DNA from: Ectopseudomonas mendocina
GTDB taxonomy: Bacteria > Pseudomonadota > Gammaproteobacteria > Pseudomonadales > Pseudomonadaceae
Direction of reading: 5' to 3'
Length of the DNA stretch: 64,000 bases
NCBI RefSeq assembly: GCF_007049795.1
Contig: NZ_SCFY01000016.1
Coordinates: 1 to 64,000 of the forward strand
This document shows positions 61,886-64,000 of this stretch, piece by piece. Made by a program: the position numbers and the translations under genes. Under the pieces are notes generated by a model. That model was not told where the DNA came from. It saw only the letters and a program-made list of their open reading frames with translations, and did not search any database. Numbering within the stretch: position 1 is the stretch's first letter; each line of letters begins with the position of its first letter.

Positions 61886-62830
61886 ATGGATATCATCGGC
61901 ATCGGTTATATGGGGTTCGAGACCGCGAATCTCGATGCGTGGCGCGAATACGGCCCACAGGTCATGGGCTTCGGTATCGGCAAGTCGCCGGAGAGCGACC
62001 CGCAATCGCTGTATTTTCGCATCGACGACCGTCGCCACCGTTTCGCCTTCCATCCCGGCAAGGTCGACCGCCTGGCCTACATCGGCTGGGAGGCGGTCGG
62101 GCGCATGGCATTCGAGGATGGTTTGAGGAAGCTCGAAGCCGCGGGCATCGAGTTCACCCGTGGTGATGCTGCCTTCTGCGAGTTGCGCGGGGTGCGTGAA
62201 GTGGTGCGTTTCCGCGATCCGGTCGGCTACCAGTACGAGCTGTTCTACGGTCAGAAATGGACGCCGCGCTCGTTCATCCCCGGGCGACCGCATTCCGGTT
62301 TCCTGGCCGACGAGCGTGGTGCAGGGCACGTGGTGCTGATCACCCCGGAATACACCCCGGAACTGGAGCGTTTCCTGCTCGATGTGATGGGCTTCCATTG
62401 GTATGGCGCGGGCGCTGGCAAGGGGCGTACCGGCTTCTTCCGCGCCAAGCTGAACAACCACACCAGCCATGACATCGCCTATGGCCACGGCCCGGGGCGT
62501 ATGGGCGTGCAGCACGTCGGTCTGTTCGTGCGCAACGTGCGCGACGTCGGCGAAACCTACGACATCGTGCGTAAGCGCGAACTGCCGATGATGATGACCC
62601 TCGGCCAGCACAGCCAGGATCCGCACCTGTCCTTCTATCATTTCACCCCATCCGGCTTTGCCTTCGAGACCATCGCCGAGATCGAGCCTTGGCAGGGCGA
62701 CCCCTACGAGCTCAACCCCGAGAGCCTGAGCCTGTGGGGCCATGAGATCGTCGGGCCGATCCTCGGGCCAAGCGTACGCACCCCCGAGGAGGTGCTGGAC
62801 GCCGAGTACCTGTCTGCCAAGAAGCGCTGA
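61886..62830 (+). CDS. Extradiol ring-cleavage dioxygenase, VOC family (copy 2)
   Basis: A 314-residue type I extradiol dioxygenase closely related to the product at 49852 along its whole length. It has the same iron ligands (His148 in GAGHVVLITP, His210 in GVQHVGLF, Glu261 in FAFETI) and the same active-site His195, His242 and Tyr251. It carries a short C-terminal extension (EEVLDAEYLSAKKR). The two copies may act on different catechols of the same pathway, or on both rings of one substrate. It is 62 bases after the SDR, and its stop is 2 bases before the FAH-type gene. Confidence 0.92.
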   Translation: MDIIGIGYMGFETANLDAWREYGPQVMGFGIGKSPESDPQSLYFRIDDRRHRFAFHPGKVDRLAYIGWEAVGRMAFEDGLRKLEAAGIEFTRGDAAFCELRGVREVVRFRDPVGYQYELFYGQKWTPRSFIPGRPHSGFLADERGAGHVVLITPEYTPELERFLLDVMGFHWYGAGAGKGRTGFFRAKLNNHTSHDIAYGHGPGRMGVQHVGLFVRNVRDVGETYDIVRKRELPMMMTLGQHSQDPHLSFYHFTPSGFAFETIAEIEPWQGDPYELNPESLSLWGHEIVGPILGPSVRTPEEVLDAEYLSAKKR

Positions 62831-62832
62831 CC

Positions 62833-63720
62833 GTGCGCCTGGCGAGGGTCGAGTCGGGCGGCGAGGCGTTCTGGGCGCTGCTCGACCCGGACCTCCAGCG
62901 CCTGCGTCGCATCCGCGAGCCGTTCTCCGCCTGGGCGCCGGCCTTGGGGCTGGGGCAGGCAACCCATCTTCTGGGGCTCGATGACGAGCGTCTGGAACTG
63001 TCGGCTTGCCGCCTGCTGCCACCTCTGCAGCCGGGCGCGCGGGTCTTCGGTGTGGGGCTGAACTACCGTAGCCACCTGGAGCGCCTGGGTAGTTCACCGC
63101 CGGCCCATCCGCTCGCCTACCTGAAACCGGATTCCGCCCTGGTCGGGGCGCACGACGAGGTCGCCTATCCGGCCTTGACCGGGCAGCTCGACTACGAGGT
63201 CGAGCTGATCGCGGTGGTCGCCCGGCCGCTGGGCGACGAGCCCCGGGCTAGCGCCTGCCTGCTCGGCTATACGGTCGGCAACGATGTCAGCGCGCGGGAC
63301 GCGGGCCGGCGCATCGCCCGCCTCGATCTGCTGACCCAGAAGGCCATGGACCGCACCACGCCGGTCGGTCCCTGGATCGTCACTCTCGACGAACTGGGTG
63401 GCCCCGGGCAGCCGGAGCTGGATATGAGCCTGAGTGTGAATGGTGAGTTACGCCAGCAGGACAACAGTCGCCAGATGATCTTTCCCGTCGACGAACTGCT
63501 CAACTACCTCGACGCCCGCATCAGCCTGCGCCCGGGCGACCTGGTGTTCACCGGTTCGACCCACGGGGTGGGGCTGGAAGATGGCCGTTTCCTGGCTCCG
63601 GGCGACCTGGTGGAGGCGCATATCGAGGGGCTCGGCACTCTATGCAATCGCATTGGTACGCCGCGGGTCCTGAGTCCCGCGCGTAGTGTCGGACGGCTGG
63701 GATGGCCCACAGGCGAATAA
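62833..63720 (+). CDS. Fumarylacetoacetate hydrolase (FAH)-family protein
   Basis: A 295-residue FAH-fold enzyme that hydrolyses or decarboxylates 2-oxo/enol acids produced by meta-cleavage. The metal site is Glu122, Glu124 (LDYEVELIAVV) and Asp151 (VGNDVSARD), and GLNYRSHLERLG provides the conserved lid residues. The GTG at 63... start is at 62833, 2 bases after the dioxygenase stop and without its own ribosome binding site, so translation is probably coupled. Its position makes it the likely processor of the dioxygenase-2 product. Confidence 0.9.
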   Translation: MRLARVESGGEAFWALLDPDLQRLRRIREPFSAWAPALGLGQATHLLGLDDERLELSACRLLPPLQPGARVFGVGLNYRSHLERLGSSPPAHPLAYLKPDSALVGAHDEVAYPALTGQLDYEVELIAVVARPLGDEPRASACLLGYTVGNDVSARDAGRRIARLDLLTQKAMDRTTPVGPWIVTLDELGGPGQPELDMSLSVNGELRQQDNSRQMIFPVDELLNYLDARISLRPGDLVFTGSTHGVGLEDGRFLAPGDLVEAHIEGLGTLCNRIGTPRVLSPARSVGRLGWPTGE

Positions 63721-63722
63721 AC

Positions 63723-64000
63723 ATGCACAGGCAAACTTCTTCCGCCCCGGCGGACTCGCTGACGGCTTCGGAGCAGGCTTCATTCTGGGCGCCATTGCGC
63801 CATAGGCTGTTCGTCGGGCTATGGCTCGCCTGCGCCATCGCCAATCTGGCAATCTGGATGCAGACGGTGGGCGCGGCCTGGATCATGACCCAACTGACGG
63901 CGTCGCCGCTGATGGTTTCCCTGGTGCAGACGGCAATCACCCTGCCGGTCTTTCTATTCGGCTTGCCGGGCGGGGTGCTGGCCGACCGGATGGACCCGCG
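63723..64000 (+). CDS. MFS transporter, N-terminal part cut by window edge
   Basis: An open frame starting ATG at 63723, 2 bases after the FAH stop, and running off the window: 92 codons are visible. They read FWAPLRHRLFVGLWLACAIA, then NLAIWMQTVGAAWIMTQL and ITLPVFLFGLPGGVLADRMD, which is the start of an MFS_3 (EntS-like, DUF894) transporter with motif A at its end. It would export or import a compound linked to block E. No ribosome binding site is visible, so coupling to the FAH gene is likely. Confidence 0.8.
   Translation, partial: MHRQTSSAPADSLTASEQASFWAPLRHRLFVGLWLACAIANLAIWMQTVGAAWIMTQLTASPLMVSLVQTAITLPVFLFGLPGGVLADRMDP

Overview
The window looks like chromosomal DNA of a Pseudomonas-type gammaproteobacterium. 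It is high in G+C, carries a complete leucine/isovalerate (liu) operon in the usual Pseudomonas order, has REP-type inverted repeats between genes, and shows the Crc/Hfq sequence AANAANAA in many leaders. No rRNA gene, complete tRNA gene or CRISPR array was seen.

Layout. 1-3200 is an A+T-richer mosaic: the end of a protein cut by the window edge, a DUF4145-like gene, a scrap resembling a tRNA-Gly 3' end with its terminator, fused remnants of imuC (dnaE2) and a RES-domain gene, one hypothetical gene and a 15-bp inverted repeat. 3198-12201 (minus strand) holds a TetR regulator, a thiolase and liuEDCBA with liuR, which is broken by an in-frame TAG. 12265-15819 (minus) is a fused indolepyruvate:ferredoxin oxidoreductase (IOR).

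16119-63720 is a large catabolic region in several blocks. Block A (16119-25078, plus): DUF1302 and DUF1329 envelope proteins, SDR, epoxide-hydrolase-like protein, APH-fold protein, SDR, MFS carrier, zinc-free alcohol dehydrogenase. Then come AraC and LysR regulators, a glutathione peroxidase and an unusual SDR. Block B (29184-38765, plus): a second DUF1302/DUF1329 pair, a YCF48-like protein, an RND transporter, a VOC-like protein, enoyl-CoA hydratase and SDR. Block C (38798-47884): Bcr/CflA transporter, FAD oxidoreductase, TetR, cytochrome P450, an unknown lipocalin-like protein, SDR, MFS carrier and SnoaL-like protein. Block D (47938-58681, minus): FAD oxidoreductase, extradiol dioxygenase, amidohydrolase, Rieske dioxygenase beta and alpha, MFS, ferredoxin reductase, 2Fe-2S ferredoxin, MFS. 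Block E (58847-end, plus): chemoreceptor, 3Fe-4S ferredoxin, SDR, second extradiol dioxygenase, FAH-type hydrolase and a truncated MFS gene.

Together these fit uptake (DUF1302/1329, RND, MFS), sensing (chemoreceptor), hydroxylation (P450, Rieske dioxygenase), dehydrogenation (SDRs), meta-cleavage (two extradiol dioxygenases), hydrolysis (FAH, amidohydrolase) and CoA-linked breakdown (IOR, hydratase, thiolase, liu) of a large hydrophobic ring compound, perhaps a terpenoid or steroid. The substrate cannot be read from sequence. A 26-bp operator-like element (TRRACAAA...GTGTTCA) recurs six times in promoter regions and ties the IOR, ADH, porin, FAD-oxidoreductase, Rieske and ferredoxin units into one candidate regulon, with 14 AANAANAA motifs in leaders laying probable catabolite repression over it.
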